From Bacteroidaceae bacterium (GTDB taxonomy: Bacteria; Bacteroidota; Bacteroidia; Bacteroidales; Bacteroidaceae), in NCBI GenBank assembly GCA_017551845.1, contig JAFZKR010000090.1, positions 1 to 56,446 on the forward strand: a stretch of 56,446 bases of DNA, read 5' to 3'. A model generated the notes under the pieces. The model was not told where the DNA came from. It worked only from the letters and a program-made list of their open reading frames with translations, and searched no databases. Positions 1-8,770 of the stretch are shown here, piece by piece. Numbering within the stretch: the first letter of the stretch is position 1; every line of letters begins with the position of its first letter. The translations under genes were made by a program, and so were the position numbers.

Positions 1-1279
1 CGGTCATGCCGTTCTCACGCAGAATGAGTTCAGTAAGGTCAAGCGGGAATCCGTAAGTATCATAAAGTGTGAATGCGTTTACACCGCTTATAACTGTTGT
101 GTTGGCTGTCTTGGCATCGGCCATAACCTTGTCAAGCAGTTTGATGCCGGTGTCAAGGGTGCGCAGGAATGACTCCTCCTCCTCAATGATGACCTTCTCA
201 ATTAGGGTCTTCTGTGCCTTAAGTTCGGGATACGCCTCACCCATGTTGTCAATCAGTACGGGCAGTAATTTGTAGAGGAATGCCTCCTTCTGGCCCAGGA
301 ATGTGTAGGCGTAACGTACTGCGCGGCGAAGGATACGGCGGATAACGTAACCGGCCTTGGCGTTTGAAGGCAGCTGGCCGTCAATGATTGAGAAGGCGAT
401 GGTGCGGATGTGGTCGGCCACAACGCGCATTGCTATGTCAACTTTCTCATCCTTGCCGTACTGCTTGCCGGTAAGTGCACCTATCTCCTTGATAATGGGC
501 TGGAATACGTCAGTGTCATAGTTGGACTGCTTGCCCTGTAGGGTGCGTACCAGACGCTCAAAACCCATACCGGTGTCGATAACCTTGGCGGGCAGGGGCT
601 CCAGTGAGTGGTCGGCCTTGCGGTTGAACTGCATGAATACCAGGTTCCAAATCTCAATAACCTGCGGGTGATCCTTGTTTACAAGGTCGCGGCCCGGTAC
701 GGCTGCCTTCTCGGCCTCGGATCGTGAATCCATATGGATCTCGCTGCACGGACCGCAGGGGCCTGTATCGCCCATCTCCCAGAAGTTGTCATGCTTGTTG
801 CCGTTCAGGATATGGTCCTTGGGAAGGAACTGCTCCCAGATGGCAGCGGCCTCATTGTCGCGCTCCAGACCCTCCTCGGGGCTACCCTCAAATACGGTGG
901 CGTAGAGGTTCCTGGGATCCAGCTTGAGTACATCTACCAGATACTCCCATGCCCAGCTGATAGCCTCTTTCTTGAAGTAATCACCGAAAGACCAGTTACC
1001 CAGCATCTCGAACATGGTGTGGTGGTAGGTATCGTGTCCCACCTCCTCCAGGTCATTGTGCTTGCCGCTTACACGCAGGCACTTCTGTGAGTCGGCCACA
1101 CGACGGCTCTTGGGTGCGCGGTTTCCCAGTATGATATCCTTGAACTGGTTCATGCCGGCATTGGTGAACATAAGTGTGGGGTCATCCTTGACTACCATAG
1201 GTGCTGAGGGCACAATCAGGTGCTCTTTACTCTCAAAGAAACTCTTGAAGGAATCACGTATTTCCTTAGCTGTCATCAT
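1..1279 (-). CDS. alaS: Alanyl-tRNA synthetase, N-terminal part (cut by left window edge)
   Basis: This class II synthetase charges tRNA-Ala in the cytoplasm. About 426 codons are present; the editing and C-Ala regions lie beyond base 1. Visible landmarks in order are the motif around [14 protein letters not shown] (residues about 35-48), [12 protein letters not shown] (about 91-102), the catalytic [18 protein letters not shown] (about 165-182), [14 protein letters not shown] (about 237-250) and the helical stretch [13 protein letters not shown]. The start is placed at the first ATG of [11 protein letters not shown] because family members begin with this sequence; an ATG eight codons upstream at 1303 is also open. 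It is divergent from the M23 peptidase gene and has its own TAnnTTTG element. Its codon choice looks biased, as expected of a highly expressed gene. Confidence 0.95.
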   Translation of the reverse strand, partial: MMTAKEIRDSFKSFFESKEHLIVPSAPMVVKDDPTLMFTNAGMNQFKDIILGNRAPKSRRVADSQKCLRVSGKHNDLEEVGHDTYHHTMFEMLGNWSFGDYFKKEAISWAWEYLVDVLKLDPRNLYATVFEGSPEEGLERDNEAAAIWEQFLPKDHILNGNKHDNFWEMGDTGPCGPCSEIHMDSRSEAEKAAVPGRDLVNKDHPQVIEIWNLVFMQFNRKADHSLEPLPAKVIDTGMGFERLVRTLQGKQSNYDTDVFQPIIKEIGALTGKQYGKDEKVDIAMRVVADHIRTIAFSIIDGQLPSNAKAGYVIRRILRRAVRYAYTFLGQKEAFLYKLLPVLIDNMGEAYPELKAQKTLIEKVIIEEEESFLRTLDTGIKLLDKVMADAKTANTTVISGVNAFTLYDTYGFPLDLTELILRENGMT

Positions 1280-1345
1280 ATTGTTCAGTATTGTCTTTGT
1301 CATTTATGTCTATACCGTATAAAGTTTATCTTTATTACGGAGTTG

Positions 1346-1353
1346 CAAAGATA
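1346..1353 (-). promoter_or_regulatory. Candidate alaS promoter, Bacteroidota -7 element
   Basis: Read on the minus strand this is TATCTTTG, a match to the TAnnTTTG -7 element of Bacteroidota. It lies 40-70 bases before the possible alaS starts. No convincing -33 TTTG is visible. It sits 13 bases from the oppositely directed element of the M23 gene. Confidence 0.45.
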
Positions 1354-1366
1354 GCTGTTTTTTTAC

Positions 1367-1374
1367 TACTTTTG
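1367..1374 (+). promoter_or_regulatory. Candidate M23 peptidase promoter, -7 element
   Basis: TACTTTTG matches TAnnTTTG, with a TTG at 1343-1345 at a plausible -33 distance (21 bases). It precedes the chosen start at 1426 by about 50 bases and lies inside the longer open frame that begins at 1291, which argues that the upstream start is not used. Confidence 0.45.
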
Positions 1375-1425
1375 CATTCCGGAGTCCCCGATATGGGGCC
1401 GGATTTTATACGGAACAGGCAACTG

Positions 1426-2394
1426 ATGAGAAAAGTATATTACCAGTACGATGCCTCAGCAAGAGTCTATAAGAGAATTTTTCCTACTCTCAGGCAAAGG
1501 TTCTTCCATTTTTTCGGAAGAGTGTTGTTTGCAGCCCTTTTAGGTGGACTTTTCTTTCTGCTATACTGGTTCCTGATAGATACACCTACAATAGGTAACC
1601 TTACTGAACAGAATTACAAATTACAGTCGCAGTACAGATTGCTTTCACGCAAGGTGGACGATGCCCTTCTTGTCCTCAGCGACATAGAGGAACGTGATGA
1701 CAATCTTTACAGGGTTCTTTTGGAAGCCGATCCTGTGCCTGATGCTGCAAGACAGACCGGCTACTACGGAACCAACAGATATTCCGAACTGTCCGATATG
1801 CCCCTTTCGGAGTTGGTAATCAGCACATCACAGAAAATTGATCTTCTGGAGAAAAAATTATATCTGCAATCCCGTTCCTTCAATGAAGTGGCTGAATTAT
1901 CCCGTGAACAGGACGCTAAACTGGCTTGTATTCCGGCAATCCAACCGGTATCCAACAAGGATCTTAAAAGGACAGCCTCAGGATATGGATACCGTTCGGA
2001 CCCAATATATCATGTGACTACTTTCCACAAGGGTATGGACTTTGCATGTGATACGGGCACACCGGTCTATGCAACCGGCAACGGAGTAGTGACTTTCGCT
2101 TCGTGGCAGTCCGGCTACGGAAACATGATTGTGATAGACCACGGTTACGGCTATGTGACGAGATATGCGCATCTGAGCAGAATGCTTGTCAGGAAGGGGC
2201 AAAAGGTTATAAGAGGAGAGGAGATAGGTGCTGTGGGCAATACAGGAAAGAGTACAGGTCCGCATCTGCATTATGAAGTAATGGTTTCAGGTAACAATGT
2301 GAATCCGGTAAACTACTATTTCATGGACCTGGATGCCGACCAGTATGAAGAGATGATAACATTGGCTGAAAATCACGGAAGAGTTTTTGACTGA
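1426..2394 (+). CDS. Membrane-anchored M23 family metallopeptidase
   Basis: Predicted peptidoglycan endopeptidase (LytM/M23 fold) of 322 residues. A positively charged N-terminus (MRKVYYQYDAS) is followed by one membrane segment at about residues 32-51, then a region rich in charged residues and leucine that looks coiled-coil (about 58-180), then the M23 domain. The zinc-binding pattern is visible as HKGMDFACDTG (H-x3-D) and GPHLHYEV (HxH) near the C-terminus, so the enzyme looks active. The open frame extends up to 1291, but the ATG at 1426 gives the usual family N-terminus and lies downstream of the candidate promoter. The MerR gene follows after five bases, so the two are probably co-transcribed. 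The exact cell-wall bond cleaved is not evident. Confidence 0.88.
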   Translation: MRKVYYQYDASARVYKRIFPTLRQRFFHFFGRVLFAALLGGLFFLLYWFLIDTPTIGNLTEQNYKLQSQYRLLSRKVDDALLVLSDIEERDDNLYRVLLEADPVPDAARQTGYYGTNRYSELSDMPLSELVISTSQKIDLLEKKLYLQSRSFNEVAELSREQDAKLACIPAIQPVSNKDLKRTASGYGYRSDPIYHVTTFHKGMDFACDTGTPVYATGNGVVTFASWQSGYGNMIVIDHGYGYVTRYAHLSRMLVRKGQKVIRGEEIGAVGNTGKSTGPHLHYEVMVSGNNVNPVNYYFMDLDADQYEEMITLAENHGRVFD

Positions 2395-2399
2395 GGATT

Positions 2400-2765
2400 A
2401 TGGCACTGAAGAAAGACAAGATATTGAAGAAGTATTACTCCATAGGTGAGGTATCGGAACAGCTCGGCATTCCGGAAAGTACTCTCCGTTATTGGGAGAA
2501 GGAGTTCAAGGAGATTTCCCCCAAGAAAACAAAAGGCGGCAAACGTCAATATACAGAGGCCGACATTGAGCAGGTAAAGCTCGTGAACCATCTGGTAAAG
2601 GAGAAAGCACTTACAATCAAGGGTGCCAGAGACCGCATGAAAAAGAATCCTGCCGGAACCAAGGACGTACACGAAATAGTTTCCCGTCTGAAATCAATCA
2701 GGGAAAAACTCATGTCTATCTACAAGGAGCTGGATTCTATTCCTCCTTGCGGACAACCGTTGTGA
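2400..2765 (+). CDS. MerR family transcriptional regulator
   Basis: Small DNA-binding protein of 121 residues. The winged helix-turn-helix of the MerR family is at about residues 12-80, with the recognisable segments YYSIGEVSEQLGIPESTLRYW and RQYTEADIEQVKLV (YYSIGEVSEQLG alone is diagnostic). The C-terminal part is helical and short, with no cysteine-rich effector-binding domain, so a metal or redox sensor role is unlikely. It follows the M23 peptidase gene by five bases and probably belongs to the same transcript. Its last 29 bases overlap the 3' end of the convergent rel gene. The regulated genes cannot be read from the sequence. Confidence 0.85.
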   Translation: MALKKDKILKKYYSIGEVSEQLGIPESTLRYWEKEFKEISPKKTKGGKRQYTEADIEQVKLVNHLVKEKALTIKGARDRMKKNPAGTKDVHEIVSRLKSIREKLMSIYKELDSIPPCGQPL

Positions 2766-4983
2766 TGTGAGGTATTTTCTTGAGTCCCTTCTGAATGTTC
2801 TCAAGGTCGCTGAGGCTGTGGACCATAACGCTGATAGTGCCTTCAAACAGCCCTTCCTTTGACTCAATGACCAGTTTGTTCATGTTCACATTCATCTTTC
2901 TGGAAATGACTTCCGTCACCTTGGCCAGCATTCCGATGCTGTCAATACCTTTCATATAAATGGTGGCGGGGAACAGGCTGTTCTCTATGTTCCATTCCAC
3001 AGTCAGGATGCTGTTACCTTTGCTGACTTTCATCTTGTTGGCAATCTCGCACTTACGCTTGTGAATGGTTATGTGGCCCGTTTCATCGGCAAAACCGATG
3101 ACAGAATCGCCGGGTACAGGATGGCAGCATGAAGCGAATGTGTATTTATGGGAGTCCAGGTCATTTATTATAAGTGTCTTTCTTACATCAATTCCGTTAT
3201 TTGAAGTGGATGTCTTTTCGGTATTCTCCGCATTATTCTTGTCCTTGGATGAGAAAGATGACCAGAAGCGCTTGTACCAGCTGCTGCCATTTTCGCCTTT
3301 GAGAATATTGCGTTCTGCATCACCCAGAATGATTTTTTTCTGTCCAAGTGCAATCATGAAGCTCTCTCTGTTGGTAAGACCGTGGAGGGCGCAGATACGT
3401 TCTATCTTATCCGAATCGGATTCAAGTTCTTCTTTTTCGAGGAACTCATGGAAAATGGCTTCACCGAATTTCTGGTTGGACCGTTCCTCCTTGCGCAGCA
3501 ACTGTTTGATCTTGCCCCGGGCCTTGGCTGTCGTGACGAAATCCAGCCATTCGGGAACTATCTTCTGATTCTTGGATGTCAGTATTTCCACCTGGTCGCC
3601 GCTCTGGAGTTCATAGTTCACCGCTTCAAGTTTATGGTTTACTTTAGCACCTATACAATGTGTTCCCATAAAGGTATGTATGGTGAAAGCGAAGTCGAGT
3701 ACGGTGCTTCCCTGAGGCATAGTCCTCAGTTCCCCTTTAGGAGTGAAGATGAAGATTTCCGAGGAATAGAGGTTGAGCTTGATGGTGTCAAGGAAATCCA
3801 TTGAGTCCGGTTGCGGATCTTCAAGAATCTCCTTGATGGTCTCAAGCCAATGGTCTAATTCTGTCTCATCCTCTTCATAGGTTGTCCCGTCCTTATATTT
3901 CCAGTGTGCTGCGATGCCTTGCTCGGCTATGTCGTCCATGCGTGTACTGCGGATCTGGACTTCAACCCATTGTCCGGAATTGCTCATGAGAGTAACATGA
4001 AGAGCCTGGTATCCGTTGGCTTTGGGATGTGTCACCCAGTCGCGGAAGCGGTCAGGATGTGATTTGTATATCTTGGTGAGAGCCAGATAAATGTCAAAGC
4101 ATTCGCTCTGTTCCTGTTCAGGGGTCTTGGGCTCAAATACTATCCTTACAGCAAGAATATCAAACACCTCTTCAAAGGTGAGTGAGTTCTTGTTCATTTT
4201 TTTCCAGATGGAATAGGGGGTTTTGATACGTCCGGTGATATTGTAGTTGAGGCCGAGACTGTCTAACTTGGTTATGATGGGTTTGGTAAACTCATCATAA
4301 ATGATGTCCAGCTCTCCGCGCAGTACTGACAGCTTGCCCTGTATCTCTTTATATTCTTCAGGATGCTCGTATTTGAAACTCAGGTCCTCAAGTTCTGTCT
4401 TTATTTTGTTGAGTCCGAGACGATATGCCAAAGGTGCATACAGATATAGCGTTTCGCCGGCAATCTTGTATTGCTTTCTGGGCAGCATGCTGTCTAAAGT
4501 ACGCATGTTGTGAAGACGGTCGGCTATTTTAATCAGTATGACGCGTATGTCATCGGACATAGTCAACAGCAGTTTCTTGAAGTTCTCTGCCTGTGCCGAT
4601 GCTTTCTCTCCGAATATTCCGCCGGCAATCTTGGTCAGTCCGTCAACGATTTGGGCAATCTTGGGGCCGAAAACATTCTTTATGTCATCGGTGGTGTAAT
4701 CAGTGTCCTCCACTACATCGTGCAGAAGAGCCGAACAGATGGACGTAGAGCCAAGTCCTATTTCGCTGCATACAATCTGAGCGACAGCGAGCGGGTGCAT
4801 GATGTATGGCTCTCCGGAGTGACGGCGCACACCTTTGTGAGCCTGACGTGCAAACATGAAAGCATTTGTGATTATTTCAACCTTCTTCCTGTGCTTGGTC
4901 TGAAGATAAGAATCTATCAGATGCCGGAATGCCTCGTCAATCTGTTTCTCCTCGTCCGGTGAAAATAAACTGTCATCACTCAT
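2737..4983 (-). CDS. Bifunctional (p)ppGpp synthetase/hydrolase, RelA/SpoT family
   Basis: Makes and degrades the stringent-response alarmone. The 748-residue protein has the full long-RSH layout: an HD hydrolase domain (about residues 45-190, with ALLHDVVEDTDY and DRLHNMRTL), a synthetase domain (about 240-390, with YQALHVTLMS and VEVQIRSTRMDDIAE), a TGS domain (about 400-460, beginning near IFIFTPKGELRTMP), a conserved CCHPVPGD segment and a C-terminal ACT domain (about 670-745). Both catalytic halves appear intact, so it is likely a Rel-type enzyme rather than a monofunctional one. The ATG at 4983 is preferred over a GTG at 4992. It is the last gene of the parA-parB-DUF5683-mltD-rel series and overlaps the convergent MerR gene by 29 bases. 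Confidence 0.95.
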   Translation of the reverse strand: MSDDSLFSPDEEKQIDEAFRHLIDSYLQTKHRKKVEIITNAFMFARQAHKGVRRHSGEPYIMHPLAVAQIVCSEIGLGSTSICSALLHDVVEDTDYTTDDIKNVFGPKIAQIVDGLTKIAGGIFGEKASAQAENFKKLLLTMSDDIRVILIKIADRLHNMRTLDSMLPRKQYKIAGETLYLYAPLAYRLGLNKIKTELEDLSFKYEHPEEYKEIQGKLSVLRGELDIIYDEFTKPIITKLDSLGLNYNITGRIKTPYSIWKKMNKNSLTFEEVFDILAVRIVFEPKTPEQEQSECFDIYLALTKIYKSHPDRFRDWVTHPKANGYQALHVTLMSNSGQWVEVQIRSTRMDDIAEQGIAAHWKYKDGTTYEEDETELDHWLETIKEILEDPQPDSMDFLDTIKLNLYSSEIFIFTPKGELRTMPQGSTVLDFAFTIHTFMGTHCIGAKVNHKLEAVNYELQSGDQVEILTSKNQKIVPEWLDFVTTAKARGKIKQLLRKEERSNQKFGEAIFHEFLEKEELESDSDKIERICALHGLTNRESFMIALGQKKIILGDAERNILKGENGSSWYKRFWSSFSSKDKNNAENTEKTSTSNNGIDVRKTLIINDLDSHKYTFASCCHPVPGDSVIGFADETGHITIHKRKCEIANKMKVSKGNSILTVEWNIENSLFPATIYMKGIDSIGMLAKVTEVISRKMNVNMNKLVIESKEGLFEGTISVMVHSLSDLENIQKGLKKIPHITTVVRKEE

Positions 4984-4995
4984 CTTGCACACAAA

Positions 4996-6231
4996 TTATC
5001 TGTTATAAATTCTCAGTGTCTTGCCGGCCCTGATATTGTCACTCTTAAGATTGTTCCAGTTCTTGATGTTCTTGACTGTAGTGTGATATTTGATTGCTAT
5101 TCCTCCAAGCGTTTCCCCTGATTTGATCTTGTGGGTTATATAGGTGATACGGTTGGTCATGTCATCGTCGATATAGGCTAATTTGGCCTTGGGGAACAGA
5201 TTCTCCTTGTCGTATTCGTAAAGGGAATCGCCGGCTTCAAGAATAGGTCGGATGAACTGTTGCGGAAGGGTGAGCACGCAGGTCCGATAAGCTCCCGGTA
5301 TTACATCGGTCAGATATTGAGGGTTAAGAGCCTTAAGCTCATCAGTGCTTATGTCACAGAAATGTGTTATCTGGTTGAAATGCAGGTTGCGGCCAATGAG
5401 CAGCGTGTCGGTTTGTTGGGGACGGACTGATTCCATGGGGCAAATACCGTGTTCCTTGTAATAGTTCATGGCATAATTGACCGCTATGAATGCCGGCAGG
5501 TAACCTCTGGTCTCCCGGGGCAGATAAGGATAGATATCCCAGAATCCGGTCTTTCCGCCTGAACGTGTTATGGCCTTGGTCACATTGCCGGGCCCGCAGT
5601 TGTAGGCCGAGATAGCCAGAGACCAGTCGCCGAATGTGTCAAACAGGTCTCTGAGATGCCTGGCTGCAGCATCGGTCTCTTTGATAATGTCATACCTGTC
5701 ATCGACCAGACTGTTCACGTAAAGACCGTAATTACGACCGGTGCTGTAAATGAACTGCCACATCCCTGCAGCTCCTGCGCGGGAATATGCACGTGGCTTG
5801 AGAGCCGATTCAACTATAGGCAGGTACTTGAGCTCAATTGGAATGTTATAGCGGATAAGTGCATTGACGAATATTTCCTCATACATGGGCAGCATGCCGA
5901 GAGCGAATGATACTGTTTTACGGTTACGGACCATATATGCATCAATGGAACTGCGTACGATGCTGTTGTATGGCATCTCCACTATGGTAGGCAGGTTGCT
6001 CAGACGGGCAGCATAGACTGAGTCGCTGAATCCCGGATTGACCGAACCGTCTATACAGTCGGAGTCATAGGTCATGTACTGCTTGGCAAACCATAGTTCC
6101 ATAAGGCTGTCCACATCGTAGCTCATGCTTTCAGGCAAGTCTGAATAGAGAGTGTCCTGAGGAACCGTGTCGGGTATCACCTGGGGCGTTGCACTCAAAG
6201 TCAAGGCGAATAATATGGTAGTACAGAACAT
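4996..6231 (-). CDS. LysM-containing lytic transglycosylase (MltD-like)
   Basis: Murein lytic transglycosylase of 411 residues that would cleave the glycan strand in the periplasm. It begins with a short hydrophobic signal sequence (MFCTTILFALTLSA). The SLT domain spans about residues 130-260, with the likely catalytic glutamate in LPIVESALKPRA, followed by AGMWQF and SAYNCGPGN. A single LysM domain ends the protein (about 363-410, SGETLGGIAIKYHTTVKNI), where E. coli MltD has two. The start overlaps the stop of the DUF5683 gene (TGATG), and rel follows after 12 bases, so it lies inside the parAB operon. Confidence 0.9.
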   Translation of the reverse strand: MFCTTILFALTLSATPQVIPDTVPQDTLYSDLPESMSYDVDSLMELWFAKQYMTYDSDCIDGSVNPGFSDSVYAARLSNLPTIVEMPYNSIVRSSIDAYMVRNRKTVSFALGMLPMYEEIFVNALIRYNIPIELKYLPIVESALKPRAYSRAGAAGMWQFIYSTGRNYGLYVNSLVDDRYDIIKETDAAARHLRDLFDTFGDWSLAISAYNCGPGNVTKAITRSGGKTGFWDIYPYLPRETRGYLPAFIAVNYAMNYYKEHGICPMESVRPQQTDTLLIGRNLHFNQITHFCDISTDELKALNPQYLTDVIPGAYRTCVLTLPQQFIRPILEAGDSLYEYDKENLFPKAKLAYIDDDMTNRITYITHKIKSGETLGGIAIKYHTTVKNIKNWNNLKSDNIRAGKTLRIYNR

Positions 6232-7049
6232 CAGAAACAGAGTGCTAATGAGAATCCGGATGATGCGGTTCCTCGGTGGTCAATAAAAATGCCGGGTTCT
6301 ACACGCAGGCTCAGGTCACTGGAGATGTCGAAATGTGAGAGTTCCGCATCGACATAGGCATCAATGGCCGATATTATATACATGCCGGCAAAAGCGAAAA
6401 TGCTGAGATCACGATACCTGCGGTATTTGTCCTTGCGTTTTTTGAACACGTCCTTGAGCCAGTCCATAGTATAGTTGTCAATCTCATAATGGGGAGGAAG
6501 GAAATCCTCGTAGCTCTTGGTCGTGGGGTCATTGTCCATGATATCCACGTATGCGGTCTGGTAGTCCTTGTACGTGGACTGATTCCAAGTGAGCGCATAA
6601 ACGCATCCCATGAATCCTCCGTAAACAATTGGCAGCTTCCAGTACTTATGGTTATATATCTGTCCTCCTCCCGGAACGAGTAAAGACATCCATACGGCTT
6701 TTCTGGGGCTGGGTTCCCATTCCGGAGTGGAACGTTGGTACATCGATACACGTATGCTGTCCTTTTCCCTCCATGTGAGTCTGTCCCTGCCTGTTGAAGC
6801 GGCATCTTCAATGAACATTGCGGAGTCGGACGGCAGATCAAAAGTCAGGTTTCTCACGAATTCAAGCTCCTGTTGCCATAGTGCGGAGTCATTGAGTGAC
6901 CTGTACAGACTGTCTATGCGTGAGTCACGTAACGTGTCTTTTTTAAGAATGACATCACCGGCAACCTCCTGTGAATGTGCCGGCAGTTTTACCAGCATCA
7001 AAGGCAGCAGAAGAAAGAGAAACAGCTTGTATGGAAGGAACCTGGTCAT
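6231..7049 (-). CDS. DUF5683 domain protein, exported, function unknown
   Basis: Protein of 272 residues with an N-terminal signal sequence (MTRFLPYKLFLFLLLPLMLV). The DUF5683 core is recognisable in the second half from LLVPGGGQIYNHKYWKLP, followed by an aromatic, probably membrane-associated segment, and a C-terminal part ending in hydrophobic beta-like strands (LRVEPGIF, GFSLALCF). The family is restricted mostly to Bacteroidota and has no established function. The gene overlaps parB by four bases (ATGA) and the transglycosylase gene by one, so translation is probably coupled. The context suggests a role linked to cell-envelope growth or division, but that is inference only. Confidence 0.8.
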   Translation of the reverse strand: MTRFLPYKLFLFLLLPLMLVKLPAHSQEVAGDVILKKDTLRDSRIDSLYRSLNDSALWQQELEFVRNLTFDLPSDSAMFIEDAASTGRDRLTWREKDSIRVSMYQRSTPEWEPSPRKAVWMSLLVPGGGQIYNHKYWKLPIVYGGFMGCVYALTWNQSTYKDYQTAYVDIMDNDPTTKSYEDFLPPHYEIDNYTMDWLKDVFKKRKDKYRRYRDLSIFAFAGMYIISAIDAYVDAELSHFDISSDLSLRVEPGIFIDHRGTASSGFSLALCF

Positions 7050-7918
7050 TTGCCGATTTTGTCAAGCAATTCCAGAACTTTTGTCAGTTCAGTTTCATTT
7101 TTGAAAGGAATATTGATACTTCCCTTGCCGTTCTGGTTGCATTTGAACTTTACATTTAATCCAAGATAAGATGAAAGGCTCTTTCCCACAGGTGCGAATC
7201 TTTCTTCCATCTTCCTGTTGCTTTCCTTGGTTTTCTTGCGGCCTTCATTTAGCTGCCGGGCTTTTTCCTCAACCATCCTGACGGAGTAGCCGTATTGCTT
7301 GAGTTCATGGAAAAGCCGGAGTTGCTTTATGGGGTCGTCGATTGCCAGCAGGGCGCGGGCGTGTCCCATATCTATCTCCCTGTCCTTGAGAGCAACCTGT
7401 ATCTCGGCGGGTAGTTTGAGCAACCTGATGTAATTCGCTATTGTGGCCCTTTTCTTTCCTATCCTGCTGCTAAGCTGTTCCTGAGTCATGTTGTAAACCT
7501 CCAGAAGGTGCTGGCATGCAAGCGCCACTTCCATGGAGTTCAGGTCCTCCCGTTGGATATTCTCGATGAGAGCCATTTCCAGGACATTCTCGTCATCGGC
7601 GGTACGGATGTAGGCGGGTATGGATTGCAGTCCTGCCAGTTTCGCTGCACGGAAACGTCTCTCTCCGGCTATGATCTGATAATCGTTCTCTGATTTCTTG
7701 CGGAGCGTGATAGGTTGTATGATGCCTATTTCACGGATGGAATCCGAAAGTTCAGCGAGACTCTCTTCGTCAAACTCCTTTCTGGGTTGGCCGGGGTTGG
7801 CATGAATCTGGTCAATAGGAATCTCACTTAATGATGATGAACCTGATGTCCTGACGAACTCTGTCGAAATGAGAGCGTCAAGACCGCGTCCTAATGCTGA
7901 TTTTCTGGTAGTTTTCAT
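7046..7918 (-). CDS. parB: Chromosome partitioning protein ParB (Spo0J)
   Basis: ParB binds parS sites near the origin and spreads as a CTP-dependent clamp to organise chromosome segregation with ParA. The 290-residue protein shows the N-terminal ALGRGLDALI motif that contacts ParA, the ParB/Srx domain with NPGQPRKEFDEESLAELSDS and the CTP-binding GERRFRAAK (about residues 85-93), a helix-turn-helix (about 130-190, MTQEQLSSRIGKKRATIANY) and a C-terminal dimerisation region. It overlaps parA upstream and the DUF5683 gene downstream, each by ATGA. I found no perfect parS in the window, so the origin need not be close. Confidence 0.95.
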   Translation of the reverse strand: MKTTRKSALGRGLDALISTEFVRTSGSSSLSEIPIDQIHANPGQPRKEFDEESLAELSDSIREIGIIQPITLRKKSENDYQIIAGERRFRAAKLAGLQSIPAYIRTADDENVLEMALIENIQREDLNSMEVALACQHLLEVYNMTQEQLSSRIGKKRATIANYIRLLKLPAEIQVALKDREIDMGHARALLAIDDPIKQLRLFHELKQYGYSVRMVEEKARQLNEGRKKTKESNRKMEERFAPVGKSLSSYLGLNVKFKCNQNGKGSINIPFKNETELTKVLELLDKIGK

Positions 7919-8685
7919 TTGTATCCGTTCTTTTTCAATATTTCCTGCGCCAAGGCAAGATAGTTCTTTGAACCTCGTGATTCGGCATCATACATTACTG
8001 CAGGCAGTCCGTAACTTGGGGCTTCGCTCAACTTTACGTTTCTCGCTATCACCGTTTCGAATACGAGCTCCTGGAAATGTTTCCTCACCTCTTCGATAAT
8101 CTGGTTGCTTAAGCGCAGACGGGAGTCATACATTGTGAGAAGGAAACCCTCTATATCCAATGAGGGATTCAGTTTGGTCTTGATAATCTTGATGGTATTG
8201 AGCAATTTGCTTATTCCTTCCAATGCGAAGTATTCACATTGTACCGGAATGATTATGGAGTCCGCCGCGGTCAGGGAATTGACTGTAATGAGCCCAAGCG
8301 AGGGAGAGCAGTCAATAAGGATGAAGTCATAGTCATCCTTAATGGAGGAAAGCATATTCTTCATCACTGTCTCACGACCTTCCATGTTCATGAGTTCCAG
8401 CTCGGCACCTACAAGGTCAATGTGTGAAGGCATTATATAGAGTCCTTCAATGCAGGCTTTATGTACAGCCTCCTTGGGGTTTCTTCCGCTGACCAGGCAT
8501 TCATAAACGGTACACTCAAGGTTTGTGATGTCGATGCCGAGACCTGACGAGGCGTTAGCCTGCGGATCAGCATCCACAACCAATACCTTCTTTTCGAAAG
8601 TAGCGAGTGATGCAGCCAGGTTTATGGTGGTTGTAGTCTTGCCTACACCGCCTTTCTGGTTGGCCAAAGCTATGATTTTTCCCAT
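7915..8685 (-). CDS. parA: Chromosome partitioning ATPase ParA (Soj)
   Basis: ParA/MinD-type ATPase of 256 residues that works with ParB in chromosome segregation. The deviant Walker A motif KGGVGKTTTTINLA is at about residues 10-23, followed by VLVVDADPQAN and the Walker B-type segment FILIDCSPSLGLIT. The C-terminal PSYGLPAVMYDAESRGS is typical of chromosomal Soj proteins. It is the first gene of the operon running to rel. A weak promoter-like sequence, TACCTTTA on the minus strand, lies at 8704-8711 but differs from the consensus in its last base. Confidence 0.95.
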   Translation of the reverse strand: MGKIIALANQKGGVGKTTTTINLAASLATFEKKVLVVDADPQANASSGLGIDITNLECTVYECLVSGRNPKEAVHKACIEGLYIMPSHIDLVGAELELMNMEGRETVMKNMLSSIKDDYDFILIDCSPSLGLITVNSLTAADSIIIPVQCEYFALEGISKLLNTIKIIKTKLNPSLDIEGFLLTMYDSRLRLSNQIIEEVRKHFQELVFETVIARNVKLSEAPSYGLPAVMYDAESRGSKNYLALAQEILKKNGYK

Positions 8686-8743
8686 AAGATTATTTTTAAA
8701 GCGTAAAGGTAATGGAAAAAAACGGCATTCGGGAAAAATATAT

Positions 8744-8751
8744 TATTTTTG
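8744..8751 (+). promoter_or_regulatory. Candidate lpxB promoter, -7 element
   Basis: TATTTTTG matches TAnnTTTG and ends 19 bases before the lpxB start codon, which would give a very short leader. No clear -33 element is seen in the A/T-rich sequence upstream. Confidence 0.4.
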
Positions 8752-8770
8752 ACATTGCAAGAATCAGTTT

